Positions 15,809 through 23,970 of a stretch of 47,547 nt of DNA are shown here, one piece after another. The translations under genes were made by a program, and so were the position numbers. Position 1 is the stretch's first letter; the number at the start of each line of letters is the position of its first letter. Source of the stretch: Candidatus Rokuibacteriota bacterium (GTDB lineage: Bacteria; Methylomirabilota; Methylomirabilia; Rokubacteriales; CSP1-6). The stretch lies in NCBI GenBank assembly GCA_003221615.1, contig QHSQ01000015.1, positions 1-47,547 of the forward strand, in the 5' to 3' direction. The notes under the pieces are model-generated. The model had not been told where the DNA came from. It saw only the letters and a list, made by a program, of their open reading frames with translations, and did no database searches.

Positions 15809-17805
15809 GTCACGGTCGTTTCCGCCGACTGGTGGTTGCGCAGCCATGCATCGGCTTGCACTCTCAGCTCAGCGCGCTCATTCGCGTCGAGGCCGGCGGG
15901 GTCGAAGCGGTAGCGGTTGTGGAGGTTGAGGATCGGGGTGAGGTCGGTGGCGTGAATGCGTTCGATCCAGACGGAGGGGGGCTCGTCGTTTTGGCGGCCG
16001 AGGCCGGCGGCGCGCAGACGCTCCGCGATCAGATAGAACTCGGAGTCCTGGCCCGGGCGCGCGACCGCGACAGCCGGGCGCGTCCTCTCGACGTCGCGGC
16101 CGACGCGGCGGCGCGAGTAGAGACGCCAGACGAGCACCAGCACCAGCGGGATCAGGAGCCAGGCCGCGTGCCGGCCGATGCCGCTCTCGTCCTCGCTCCA
16201 GCGCCAGCGCGCGAAGAGGAACCCGGCCCACGACCAGAAGTCGCGCACCGGCTCCAGAAACGACCCCTCGGTCTGCTCGGCGTCGGCCCAGACCGGAGGC
16301 GTCGTGTCCACGTCGCGCCAGCCGCCGTTGACGTACGCGAGGGTCCACGAATGGGCGTGGCGCGCGCGCACGATGTAGCGTTGCTCGAGACGGCTCCACT
16401 CCTGGACCGAGAAGCCGACCGCGTAGCGCGCCGGGACGCCGGCCGCACGCAGCAGCAAGGTCGTCGCGGTGGCAAAGTACTCGCAATGCCCGGCGCGTGA
16501 GTTCAGCAGGAACTCCTCGAGCGCCGACTCCTTGCGCGGCCGCTCGCCCTTCCAGGTCGAATAGTGGAAGTTCCGGCGGAAGTACGCCGCGACGGTCTCG
16601 ACCTTCTCGGTCGGCGAGCCGCCGGCGAGATTCAGCTCCGCCGCGATCCGGGAGACGATCGCGGCCTCGCGCGGCGGCACGTGCAGATCGGCGTCGATCG
16701 GCGGCCCGTCGAGGGGCCCGTCAGGCGCGAACAGCGTCGTGTAGGTGACGAGCCCGAGTCCCTCCTCGACCTTCACCGCCCCGAGCCGATTCCGGTGGAC
16801 GCCGACGACCGCGAGGTGATCGATCTCGAAGGCGCCGCCCGGCAGCGAGAGCATGCCGCGGCCGCGATTCAAATACGCCGAGACCGTGACCCGCTCGGCC
16901 GGGCTCCGGCCGGCCGCGAACTTCCAGGTCTCGCCGTCGGCCTCGGGCTGGACGGGGCCGAAGGCGGCGCCCGAGGCGAGCCAGGCCGGCGAGTTGTAGA
17001 CGTCGTAGCTCGCCTCGCGCAGCAGGAACGGCACATGCAGGCCGTCGCGCCGCTCCACGCGCAGCACCGTGCGGTCGGAGAGCTTCAGGCGGCCGAGATG
17101 GCCGATGGCCGTGGTCACCCGGAACGGGTCCGCGTCGCCGCGGACCATGCTGAAGATGTACTCGAACACGGTCTGTTCGACGACCTGCTGGGCCCGATGC
17201 AGCGCGACGTGGCCGGCATAGCCCGCGACGGCCGCGATGCCGAGCATCGGGATCCACCACAGCGGCGAGAATCGCCGCGAGCGCCACGGCCAGAGCGCCC
17301 AGCCCGCGAGGGTGCAGAGTCCCGCATAGAACTCGAGCGTGCGTCGATTGGCGGCGCTCGCCGCGAGGATACAGAGCGCGAAGTAGAGGTAGCCGAGATC
17401 GACGGACACGGGCCGGGTCTCGGGCGCGCGGGCCGCCTGGCGCCGGAGCGCCCAGAAGAACGCGGTCAGGGGAACCTTGCCGGCGGTGCTGTAGAGCTGG
17501 CTGGCGATCAGCGGAAAGAGCAGCAACGGCAGCCACTGGAAGAGGAGGGTCATCGCGCGCGGTCCGTCGGTGGCGCGTGACGTTCCGGTCGTCGAGAAGA
17601 GATAGATGCCGCTGACGACGATCAGCAAGGTGCACAGATCGGTGAGGCGGTGGAAGTCAGTGGCGGAGAGCTCGAGCCGCCACGTCAGCGCGCGCGCGGC
17701 CTCGACCAGCACCGCCAGCGGGAGCGCGAGGATCAGGAAGCCGGTCTGCCATCCCCAGAAGAGGAGCGCGGCACCGAGCACCATCGGGGGCGGCGTCACA
17801 AGCAT
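15787..17805 (-). CDS. TgpA-type membrane transglutaminase
   Basis: The 672-residue protein has about six N-terminal helices (DUF3488 region), a periplasmic part, and a transglutaminase-like core: SRAGHCEYFATATTLLLRAA with catalytic Cys near residue 441, then VRARHAHSWTLAYVNGGWRD with His and VDTTP with Asp. One further helix (LLIPLVLVLVWRLYS) and a DUF4129-like cytoplasmic tail close it. Such proteins occur with MoxR and DUF58 partners; the family reaction is thought to be transglutaminase- or protease-like in the periplasm. The start overlaps the DUF58 gene by 10 bp. The last residues (TVTGGRGAG) and stop lie inside a 35-bp inverted repeat. Confidence 0.88.
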   Translation of the reverse strand: MLVTPPPMVLGAALLFWGWQTGFLILALPLAVLVEAARALTWRLELSATDFHRLTDLCTLLIVVSGIYLFSTTGTSRATDGPRAMTLLFQWLPLLLFPLIASQLYSTAGKVPLTAFFWALRRQAARAPETRPVSVDLGYLYFALCILAASAANRRTLEFYAGLCTLAGWALWPWRSRRFSPLWWIPMLGIAAVAGYAGHVALHRAQQVVEQTVFEYIFSMVRGDADPFRVTTAIGHLGRLKLSDRTVLRVERRDGLHVPFLLREASYDVYNSPAWLASGAAFGPVQPEADGETWKFAAGRSPAERVTVSAYLNRGRGMLSLPGGAFEIDHLAVVGVHRNRLGAVKVEEGLGLVTYTTLFAPDGPLDGPPIDADLHVPPREAAIVSRIAAELNLAGGSPTEKVETVAAYFRRNFHYSTWKGERPRKESALEEFLLNSRAGHCEYFATATTLLLRAAGVPARYAVGFSVQEWSRLEQRYIVRARHAHSWTLAYVNGGWRDVDTTPPVWADAEQTEGSFLEPVRDFWSWAGFLFARWRWSEDESGIGRHAAWLLIPLVLVLVWRLYSRRRVGRDVERTRPAVAVARPGQDSEFYLIAERLRAAGLGRQNDEPPSVWIERIHATDLTPILNLHNRYRFDPAGLDANERAELRVQADAWLRNHQSAETTVTGGRGAG

Positions 17806-19124
17806 GCGAGCCCCTCGGCGATCCGGCCGACTTCCAGGCGGTGCACGTCACCGGGCAGCCGATCGAGCGTGCCGGGCTCGCCGACGACGAGCACCCGCGT
17901 CGGCGTACCGAGCGCCTCCAGCTGGCGGACCAGCTCCTGGCGGGCGTCGTCCCAAGTGAGCAGCACGCACACGCAGCCGCTCAGCGAGTCGTGGCGATCG
18001 ATCACCGCGTGATGGAGCGTGCGAAACGGCTTGTCACGGCACGGCTCGACGCACGCCAGCACTTCCAGGAGCTGCTCGGTGTGGGCGACGCCGCGGCCGG
18101 CGGTGAAGCAGTACGCCTCGGGCCCGACGAACATGAGATCGAGGAGCGACTCCTGCGTTGGCATCGAGATCGCCACCGACGCCGCGACCGAGACCGCTTC
18201 CTCGAAGATCGGGTCGCCGAGGTCGCCGGTGAACGTGTCGAGGATCAGCGCGTGGCGCACGAAGAACTCGTCGAGGTATTCCTTGACGACCGGCCGGCCG
18301 ACGCGGGCCCAGCTCTTCCAGTGGATGCGGCGCATCGGATCGCCGGAGCGATAGTCGCGGAGCGACACGAACTCCTCGGAGTCGCCCACGGTGGACGCGA
18401 GCGCGACGCCGCCCGGCTGATACTTTCTGGTCCCCGCCAGCCGGATCTCCGCCATCGGATATCGCTTCGGCAGGACCAGGAGCGATTGCGGCAGCGCGAT
18501 CGACTTGAGCGCCTGGACCAGCCCCAGCGGGTCGGGCCGCGCGATGGTGATCCCCTGGAAGCGCAGGTGGCCGCGACGCAGCGGCGTGACCTCGAGCGTC
18601 ACCTCGGTCTCGCCGGCGGCGGGAAGCGTCGGCAGCGGCCGGGGGGCGATGACGGCGCCGCGCTTCTGCGAGACGAGCCACGCCCAGCGTGGATAGCCGA
18701 CCTGCCGGTCGAACCAGTTCCGTCGCTCCTCGCCGGGCTCGCGCGCCGTCACGAACTCCTCGAATGTCGGGCGCGGATCGGTCAGCTCCTCGAGCAGCAC
18801 GAGGCCATCCTGGCGCCGGCGCGTGTGATTGGTGATCGCCATGCGATAGGTAACCGGCACGCCGACCGACGCAAAGCGCGGCAGGATCCGGCGCGCCGTG
18901 AACCGCCCGCGGAAAACGAGGCTCGAGGCCGCCGAGAGGAGGACGAGGGCCAGCACCAGGGTGAAGACCTGGTAGCCCACGGTGCGATTCGTGTCGAGAC
19001 CGATCACGACGGCGGCGCCGAGCACGCCGAGGGCCAGAGAGCCGGCGCGCGTGAACCGGCGGTCGACCCGGTACTGGAACGCCGAGAACGAGCTGAACCA
19101 GCGATACAGGAGCCGCTTCATCAT
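17796..19124 (-). CDS. DUF58-domain membrane protein
   Basis: The 442-residue protein has two N-terminal helices (residues about 25-70), then a region with beta strands and the DUF58 core: GDSEEFVSLRDYRSGDPMRRIHWKSWARVGRPVVKEY, followed by a VWA-like fold (ALILDTFTG ...). DUF58 proteins are membrane partners of MoxR ATPases, and this gene follows moxR-like sequence by 72 nt and overlaps the transglutaminase gene by 10 bp. The expected role is in an envelope complex remodelled by the MoxR ATPase. The D-x-S metal-binding residues of active VWA domains are not obvious. Confidence 0.88.
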   Translation of the reverse strand: MMKRLLYRWFSSFSAFQYRVDRRFTRAGSLALGVLGAAVVIGLDTNRTVGYQVFTLVLALVLLSAASSLVFRGRFTARRILPRFASVGVPVTYRMAITNHTRRRQDGLVLLEELTDPRPTFEEFVTAREPGEERRNWFDRQVGYPRWAWLVSQKRGAVIAPRPLPTLPAAGETEVTLEVTPLRRGHLRFQGITIARPDPLGLVQALKSIALPQSLLVLPKRYPMAEIRLAGTRKYQPGGVALASTVGDSEEFVSLRDYRSGDPMRRIHWKSWARVGRPVVKEYLDEFFVRHALILDTFTGDLGDPIFEEAVSVAASVAISMPTQESLLDLMFVGPEAYCFTAGRGVAHTEQLLEVLACVEPCRDKPFRTLHHAVIDRHDSLSGCVCVLLTWDDARQELVRQLEALGTPTRVLVVGEPGTLDRLPGDVHRLEVGRIAEGLACL

Positions 19125-19196
19125 TCATTCATAGGTGCGCCTCGGCGGGCGCGGCCCCAGCCCCGCGACGGCCTGCGGCGCACACAACGCCGATGC

Positions 19197-20135
19197 CTAC
19201 GACGGCATCGGGACTTTTGCGAGGATCTCCTCGACGAGACCGACGGTCGTGACACCGGCGAAGCGCGCCTGAGGCTCGACGACCATGCGATGCGCGATGA
19301 CGGGCACCGCCATCTCGCGGACGTCCTCCGGAATGACGAACTCGCGCCCCTCGGAGAGGGCCAGCGCCTGCGCGGTCTTCATCAGCGCGAGCGAGGCGCG
19401 CGGGCTGGCGCCGAGCTGGATCCCGTTCGCGGCGCGCGTCGCGCGCACGACGTCGACCGCATAGCGCTTGAGCTCGTCGCTCATGCGGACTCCCGCGGCT
19501 CGGCGGCGCACCATCAGCACATCGTCGATCGACACGCACGGCGTCAGGGTGTCGATCGGATGCCGCTGCGCCTGCGCCGAGAGGATGGCCACCTCGTCCT
19601 CGGGCGCCACGTAGCCGAGGCTCAGCTGCACGGCGAAGCGGTCCATCTGCGCCTCGGGCAACGGATAGGTGCCGCGGAACTCGACCGGGTTCTGCGTGGC
19701 GATGACGAAGAAGAGGTCGGCGAGGCGGTAGGAGCTCCCCTCGACCGACACCTGACTCTCGGCCATCGCCTCCAGGAGCGCCGACTGGGTGCGCGGCGAC
19801 GCGCGGTTGATCTCGTCGGCCAGCAGCACGTTGGTGAAGACCGGGCCCTCGTGAAAGTGAAAGGCGTGGTCGCGCTGGTCGAACACGGACACTCCGAGGA
19901 TGTCGGACGGCAGGAGGTCAGGCGTGAACTGGATGCGCTTGAAGCGTCCGCCGATCGAGCGCGCGAGCGCCTTCGCCAGGGTAGTCTTGCCCGTGCCGGG
20001 ATAGTCCTCGAGCAGCACGTGGCCGCCGCTCGCGAAGGCGGCGAGGAGTCGCCGGATCGCGCCGGACTGGCCGCGCATCACCGTCTCGACGTTCTGCGCG
20101 AGCTTCTCGAAGACGTCCGTCGGCTGGAGGCTCAT
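19197..20135 (-). CDS. MoxR-family AAA+ ATPase
   Basis: The 312-residue protein carries Walker A in LLEDYPGTGKTTLAKALA, Walker B in VLLADEINRASPRTQSALLEAM, sensor 1 in FFVIATQNPVEFRGTYPLPEAQMDRF, and the typical MoxR C-terminal lid. MoxR ATPases act as chaperones that insert cofactors or assemble complexes with VWA/DUF58 partners. It starts 8 nt after the stop of the selenocysteine peroxiredoxin gene and is followed by DUF58 and transglutaminase genes, so the four are probably one transcript. The link to the peroxiredoxin is by position only. Confidence 0.92.
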   Translation of the reverse strand: MSLQPTDVFEKLAQNVETVMRGQSGAIRRLLAAFASGGHVLLEDYPGTGKTTLAKALARSIGGRFKRIQFTPDLLPSDILGVSVFDQRDHAFHFHEGPVFTNVLLADEINRASPRTQSALLEAMAESQVSVEGSSYRLADLFFVIATQNPVEFRGTYPLPEAQMDRFAVQLSLGYVAPEDEVAILSAQAQRHPIDTLTPCVSIDDVLMVRRRAAGVRMSDELKRYAVDVVRATRAANGIQLGASPRASLALMKTAQALALSEGREFVIPEDVREMAVPVIAHRMVVEPQARFAGVTTVGLVEEILAKVPMPS

Positions 20136-20143
20136 GCCCCAAC

Positions 20144-20620
20144 TCAGCGCTTCCGCCGTAGGCCGTCGATCACGTCGAGCACGCGCAGAATCTCGCTGCC
20201 GTCGCGGACCATCTCGCGATCCCCGGCCTGGCCCCAGCGGAGCACGCCGTCGCGATCCACGACGAAGGTCGAGCGATACGCAACGTTGCGATCGATGTCG
20301 AGCACACCGTACGCGCGGATCGCCGCGCGATGCACGTCGCTCAGGAGCGGAAACGGGAAGTTTCGCGCCTTCACGAAGGCGGCGTGACAGAACGGGCTGT
20401 CACCGCTGATGGCGAGCACGGCGGCACCCCGTTTGGTGATCTGGTCGGCGACCCGGCCCAGGTCGCTGAGCTCGGGGGTTCAGATGCCCCCCCAGTCGTA
20501 ACAGTAGAAGACGAGCACGACGTCCGATTTGCCCTTGAAGTCGGCCAGGGACGTCTCGCCGCCCGCGCTCGACGGCAGCGAGAAGCCCGGCGCCGCCTGA
20601 CCGAAGCGGAGACCGGTCAC
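20144..20620 (-). CDS. Predicted selenoprotein: peroxiredoxin with Sec at the peroxidatic site
   Basis: Read with TGA at 20480-20482 as selenocysteine, the gene gives a complete 158-residue AhpC/TSA-type peroxiredoxin. Without it only the C-terminal 91 residues would be called. From GTG 20620 the protein begins VTGLRFGQAAPGFSLPSS, a normal Prx N-terminus, then VVLVFYCYDWGGIUTPELSD. U is residue 47, exactly where the peroxidatic Cys sits, followed by T-P-E. VLAISGDSPFCHAAF and FPFPLLSD follow, as in AhpE-like Prx. Cys40 or the Cys of SPFCH could resolve the selenenic acid. A SECIS-like hairpin lies 13 nt after the UGA. An 18-codon reading frame (20617-20673) overlaps the GTG start and may couple translation. 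It heads the MoxR-DUF58-transglutaminase unit. Confidence 0.87.
20448..20466 (-). promoter_or_regulatory. Predicted bacterial SECIS element (peroxiredoxin)
   Basis: In the mRNA a 6-bp perfect stem GCGACC/GGUCGC with loop UGGGCCG starts 13 nt after the UGA at 20480. The loop begins 19 nt after the UGA and its second base is G. The spacing to the stem is identical to that of the AhpD-like selenoprotein element at 9754-9773. Confidence 0.7.
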
Positions 20621-20766
20621 GAGAGGTCTTGAACCCGTTCGACGCTGACGCCACTGGTCATGCGACGCCTCATGTGGGTGTAACTCCGGTATACCACGTC
20701 AGACACCGGGGTCGGAAAGGCCCGGTACCGCCGCCGGACGCGGGGGTTTTCGCGGCCCGTACGCGC

Positions 20767-20778
20767 TAGAATCGGCGC
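20767..20778 (+). promoter_or_regulatory. -10 box for a leaderless transcript
   Basis: TAGAAT at 20767-20772 is only 6 nt from the GTG at 20779, so transcription should start at the start codon itself. No ribosome site is present. No clear -35 is seen. Confidence 0.5.
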
Positions 20779-21093
20779 GTGAATCCGCCGGCTTCCGCCC
20801 AATGTGACGCGTGCGCGCGTGCGGGCCCCCGCCTGCTCTTCGAGTTCCGGACAGGCACCGGCCCCGTGGTCAAATGCGGCCGTTGCGCGCTCCGCCACCC
20901 GCCGCTGCTGAAGCGCTCGCTCGTGATCGCCGCGATCGTGGGCAGCGTGCTGCTGGCCATCAACCAGGGTGACGTGCTGCTGTCCTCCCGGTGGCCGACG
21001 ACACTGGCCTGGAAGGTGCCGCTCACCTATCTCGTGCCGTTCCTCGTGGCGACGTGGGGCGCGCTCCTCACCAGTCGCGTCGTGAGGAAGTAG
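20779..21093 (+). CDS. NrtS-like nitrate/nitrite transporter with N-terminal Cys4 motif
   Basis: The 104-residue protein has an N-terminal zinc-binding pattern (QCDACARAG ... KCGRCALRH) and then the two-helix NrtS-like module: KRSLVIAAIVGSVLLAINQG with the conserved N-Q/H-G-D, DVLLSSRWPTTLAWKVPLTY, and LVPFLVATWGALLTSR. NrtS is a small nitrate/nitrite transporter family, first described in cyanobacteria and widespread in bacteria. The Cys4 extension is an addition whose role is unknown. The GTG start is set by a TAGAAT box 6 nt upstream. The following 177 bp to 21271 show no other gene. Confidence 0.65.
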   Translation: MNPPASAQCDACARAGPRLLFEFRTGTGPVVKCGRCALRHPPLLKRSLVIAAIVGSVLLAINQGDVLLSSRWPTTLAWKVPLTYLVPFLVATWGALLTSRVVRK

Positions 21094-21270
21094 CCGGTCC
21101 TCGAGTCGTCCGCGCGTCGCGCGTGGGTCGACGTGAGCGCGTGACCGGCCACCAGATCCTGTAGCTTCCGGCGCCGCCGGCGCCAACCTCTCGCGTCTCA
21201 GATTTCCTTCGTGGGCTGAAGCGCCCGATTGTTAGCGTGTCCCCGCCAAACATTTCTCCAGGGGAGCGCG

Positions 21271-21690
21271 ATGGACGATCCTGGCGGACGATGGATCGAG
21301 TTTACGACGCAGGACGGCCGCACCAGCCGCATGCGGGTCGATCAGATCGACACCGTGATGCGCGCGAACGGCGGCGACGCGGGCGTGATCCACACGAGCC
21401 TGGGCGAGCTCATCCGGGTGCTCAACGTCACCCACGTCCTCAAGCAGTGGAAGCACCGGCTCCTCTTCGTCGTGTCCCGCCAGGCCACCAGCTATCACGG
21501 CTATCTCCAGCGCGCGTTCTCCGACGTCGACTGGGCCGAGGTGATCATCGACCGGCGCCACAACGAGCGTCGCCAGCAGGGATCGCCGTGGATGGTCGAC
21601 CGGCGCGGGCGCGCCCGGCGCGCGCGCCCCGACGTGGACGCCCGCGTGCGCGCGTTCGGCTGGGCGATCGTGCGAGTGACTCGGACCTAG
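21271..21690 (+). CDS. Hypothetical protein, member A of a new paralogous family
   Basis: The 139-residue protein starts at ATG 21271 after a good ribosome site (AGGGGAGCGCG). Residues 1-65 look like a small beta domain (WIEFTTQDGRTSRMRVDQID, then GELIRVLNVTHVL). Residues 75-139 match the C-terminal part of the protein at 45986-46366: RLLFVVSRQATSYHGYLQRA, then VIIDRRHNERRQQ, DRRGRARR and FGWAIVRV. The shared pattern is L-L-x-V-V-S ... Y-x-x-L-Q-R ... V-x-x-D-R-R-x-x-x-R-R ... R-x-R-R ... G-[WY]-x-I-[VI]-R. The Arg-rich blocks suggest binding to nucleic acid or another polyanion. Its stop shares a CTAG with the convergent aldo/keto reductase gene. Confidence 0.65.
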   Translation: MDDPGGRWIEFTTQDGRTSRMRVDQIDTVMRANGGDAGVIHTSLGELIRVLNVTHVLKQWKHRLLFVVSRQATSYHGYLQRAFSDVDWAEVIIDRRHNERRQQGSPWMVDRRGRARRARPDVDARVRAFGWAIVRVTRT

Positions 21691-22669
21691 GCGAGCTCGG
21701 ACCAGAGCGCCCCGAGACGCTGCAGCGCCGCCGGGGGCAGTGGCCCGCGGTTGACCGCCGCCGCGGCGGCCTCGAGATGCTCGAGGCTCGAGTAGCCCAC
21801 GAGGACGGTCGACACCGCGTCGGAGCTCACCGCCAGACGGATCGACGCCTCGATCAGGTTCTCGACGTGCCCTTCCCGCACGAGCGCGCCGAGCCGCTGC
21901 GCCCGCGTCACGTCGGTGTGATAGTCGGGCGCCGTCGCGATCGGGTCCACCGAGGGCACCGCGACCGGATGACGCGCCTCGACGCCGCTCAGCGCGCCGG
22001 CGGCCAGGACGCGGATGACGATGACGCCCATCCGGCGCTCACGCGTGCGATTGAGGAGACCGCCGAAATCCTGCGCGGGGAAGCCGGCCGGCACCGCGAA
22101 CCCGGCGCTCGGGTTCAGCAGGTTGTAGCAGACCTGCGCCGTATCGATCGTGCCGGAATCGATCGCCTGATGCAGCGCCCGCGTCTCGCCGAGCGCGGTG
22201 ATCCCGCAGAATCCGACCTTCCCCTGCTGGCGGAGCTTCTGCACGGCGGGCACCACTTCGTTCAGGACGTCGCCGAGGCTCACGGCACCGGCGCCGCGTG
22301 CCGATTCGATCCGGTTGTGGAGCTGGAACAGGTCGACGCGCTCCAGGGCGAGCCGTTTCAGGCTCTGGTCGAGCGAGCGGGCGACCGCCCGGGGATTTCG
22401 TGCAGATCGTGCGGGTCCAGACGGAACTTCGTGCCGACCTGCACGCGCGCCTTCAGGGCCTTCAGGACCTGCCCGAGATTGCGCTCGGACTCGCCGTCGC
22501 CGTACGACGGCGCGGTGTCGAAGTAGTTGACGCCGAGCTCCATCGCCCGCGCGACCGCGCGCTCTCGCTCCGCCGGTGTTCCGCGGATGATGAGCCCGCC
22601 GACGTTGCCGCAGCCGAACCCGAGCGTCGAGACCGTGAGGCCTGTCTTGCCGAGACTCCGAGATTGCAT
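21687..22669 (-). pseudogene. Aldo/keto reductase with one frameshift
   Basis: The N-terminal part from ATG 22669 (ribosome site GGGAGG) reads MQSRSLGKTGLTVSTLGFGC, then YFDTAPSYGDGESERNLGQV with the catalytic Asp/Tyr of the family, up to LDPHDLHEIP. The rest, in the next frame, reads AVARSLDQSLKRLALERVDL, FQLHNRIES, and GKVGFCGITALGETRALHQA to the stop at 21687. The two join at a CCCC run near 22395, where one extra C would restore one frame. Restored, it is about 327 residues, normal for the family. The cause could be a real mutation or a sequencing error in the run. The position has no TGA, so selenocysteine is not involved. Confidence 0.75.
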
Positions 22670-22806
22670 GCGTGCGCCTCCCTGTGCGAACGCGGGCACT
22701 ATTTGCCGACGCTCTCGTTGTTGTCAAGTCGCGCGCGGCGTCGCGGCCCGCGCCGTCTTCGGGTACAGTCGAGGCAGACGCCGGTCGAGCGCGTCGGGAG
22801 GACTCC

Positions 22807-23268
22807 ATGGCCCCGTCCTACGTCACCGAGAACAACGAGCAGCGCGCCCGCCTGCGCGCCCTTGTCGACCGACTGAGCGACGGCGATCTCGCCCGGCCGC
22901 TTGAAGCCGGCTGGACGGTCGGCGCCGTCCTCGCCCACCTAGCCTTCTGGGATCAGCGCACCCTGATCCTGATCGAGCGCTTGGAGAAGGAAGGGCCGCG
23001 CACGCCTCCGCGATCCATCGACGCCAACGACGTCGACTGGATCAACGACTCGGCCAAGGCGCTCTGCCTGGCGCTTCCGCCGCGCGCGGCGGCGCGCCTG
23101 GCGGTGGCCACTGCGGACGCCGTCGATCGGCGCGTCGAGGCACTGTCGGCCGAGCTCGTCGCCGCGAACACGGCGGCGGGGAAACCACTCAACCTGTCCC
23201 GGGCCGAGCACCGGCGCGAGCACCTCGACGAGATCGAGCACGCCTTCGGTCAGACCCGGGGGCGCTAG
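22807..23268 (+). CDS. DinB-like four-helix protein
   Basis: The 153-residue protein starts at ATG 22807 after GGGAGG. It is all alpha: a helix with ENNEQRARLRALVDRLSDGD, the motif WTVGAVLAHLAFWDQRTLIL typical of DinB/mycothiol-dependent maleylpyruvate isomerase-type proteins (metal-binding His in AHLAFWD), then a Cys-containing loop and RAEHRREHLDEIEHAF, where further His residues complete a metal site. DinB-fold proteins are metal-binding transferases acting with bacillithiol or mycothiol. The function here is not known. Confidence 0.8.
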   Translation: MAPSYVTENNEQRARLRALVDRLSDGDLARPLEAGWTVGAVLAHLAFWDQRTLILIERLEKEGPRTPPRSIDANDVDWINDSAKALCLALPPRAAARLAVATADAVDRRVEALSAELVAANTAAGKPLNLSRAEHRREHLDEIEHAFGQTRGR

Positions 23269-23279
23269 GGGACAAACGA

Positions 23280-23300
23280 GAGGAGCGGCCCTCGCTCCTC
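23280..23300. terminator. Hairpin between convergent genes
   Basis: An 8-bp perfect stem (23280-23287 with 23293-23300) with loop GCCCT sits between the stop of the DinB-like gene (23268) and the stop of the convergent beta-barrel gene (23305). On the minus strand it is followed by TCGTTTGT, so it fits a terminator for that gene and perhaps for both. Confidence 0.6.
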
Positions 23301-23304
23301 CCGA

Positions 23305-23889
23305 TCAGAACCTGACGGAGATCCCGTACAGGACGTCGTGCCCGGTGAGGTCGGTCTCCAATCGGTCGTGCGAGAGACTATCCCGACCGAACTGCATGAA
23401 CCGGTAGCCGCCATACAGCTCGGTGCTCCGTGTGAATCGCCACGAGAGCCCGGCACCCCAGCTGACACCAACCGCCAGCGACCCGTCGCTTCTCGCGCCC
23501 GGCTGGCCCGGACGAGACACTCCCTCTGCGCCGGGCACCAGGAGGGTTGGCCCAACGGAAAGATACGGCGCCAGCGCCCCCAGCGTGGACGAGGTCGAGG
23601 ACAGCGGCCACCGCAGCTTGAGGTCGAACGAGACGGCCGTACCGAGCAGATCCGAATCGAGAAGCCGATACGGACCGCTGCTCAGCACGGGATCTTCGGT
23701 CGCGATCACCGGCCTGGTCCCGAGGGTCGAGACGCGGAACCGCGATGTGTCGACCCCGAGCGAGAAGGGCTGAGACGGGTCGAGCCAGCGTTCGGTCTCC
23801 GGCCCCTCGGCGCGCCCGGCATCGGGGCTCACCGCGAGGGCGAGCAGGCTCACGACGAGCGCCAGCCACCACCGACTGAATCTCACCAC
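23305..23889 (-). CDS. Outer-membrane beta-barrel protein
   Basis: The 194-residue protein has a signal peptide (residues 1-27, VRFSRWWLALVVSLLALAVS) and then alternating hydrophobic strands of a small OmpA/opacity-type barrel: FDLKLRWPL, APYLSVGPTLLVPG, GVSWGAGLSWRFTRSTELYG, GYRFMQFG, and a final VLYGISVRF ending in Phe as outer-membrane barrels do. There is no OmpA C-terminal domain. Members of this fold are mostly structural or pore-forming; no specific role can be given. Confidence 0.75.
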   Translation of the reverse strand: MVRFSRWWLALVVSLLALAVSPDAGRAEGPETERWLDPSQPFSLGVDTSRFRVSTLGTRPVIATEDPVLSSGPYRLLDSDLLGTAVSFDLKLRWPLSSTSSTLGALAPYLSVGPTLLVPGAEGVSRPGQPGARSDGSLAVGVSWGAGLSWRFTRSTELYGGYRFMQFGRDSLSHDRLETDLTGHDVLYGISVRF

Positions 23890-23970
23890 AGCGGACCAAT
23901 CGTACCAGGCTGTCGGACTTCGCGCGAGGCCTCGGCAGCCGGGCGGTTCTGGTAGATTCCGGAACCGCCC

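Noticed and set aside
14480-15847. Longer N-terminus of the serine hydrolase reaching 15847
   Set aside because: The extension would read through the 35-bp inverted repeat and into the transglutaminase gene; it is Arg/Gly/Pro-rich and has no homology-like features.
17841-20387. Long open frame on + opposite the MoxR/DUF58 genes (over 800 codons)
   Set aside because: It is the antisense frame of well-supported genes in GC-rich DNA. Its sequence is Arg/His/Ala/Gln/Asp-rich without domains.
22380-22410. Selenocysteine as an explanation of the broken aldo/keto reductase
   Set aside because: There is no TGA at the break; it is a change of frame at a C run.
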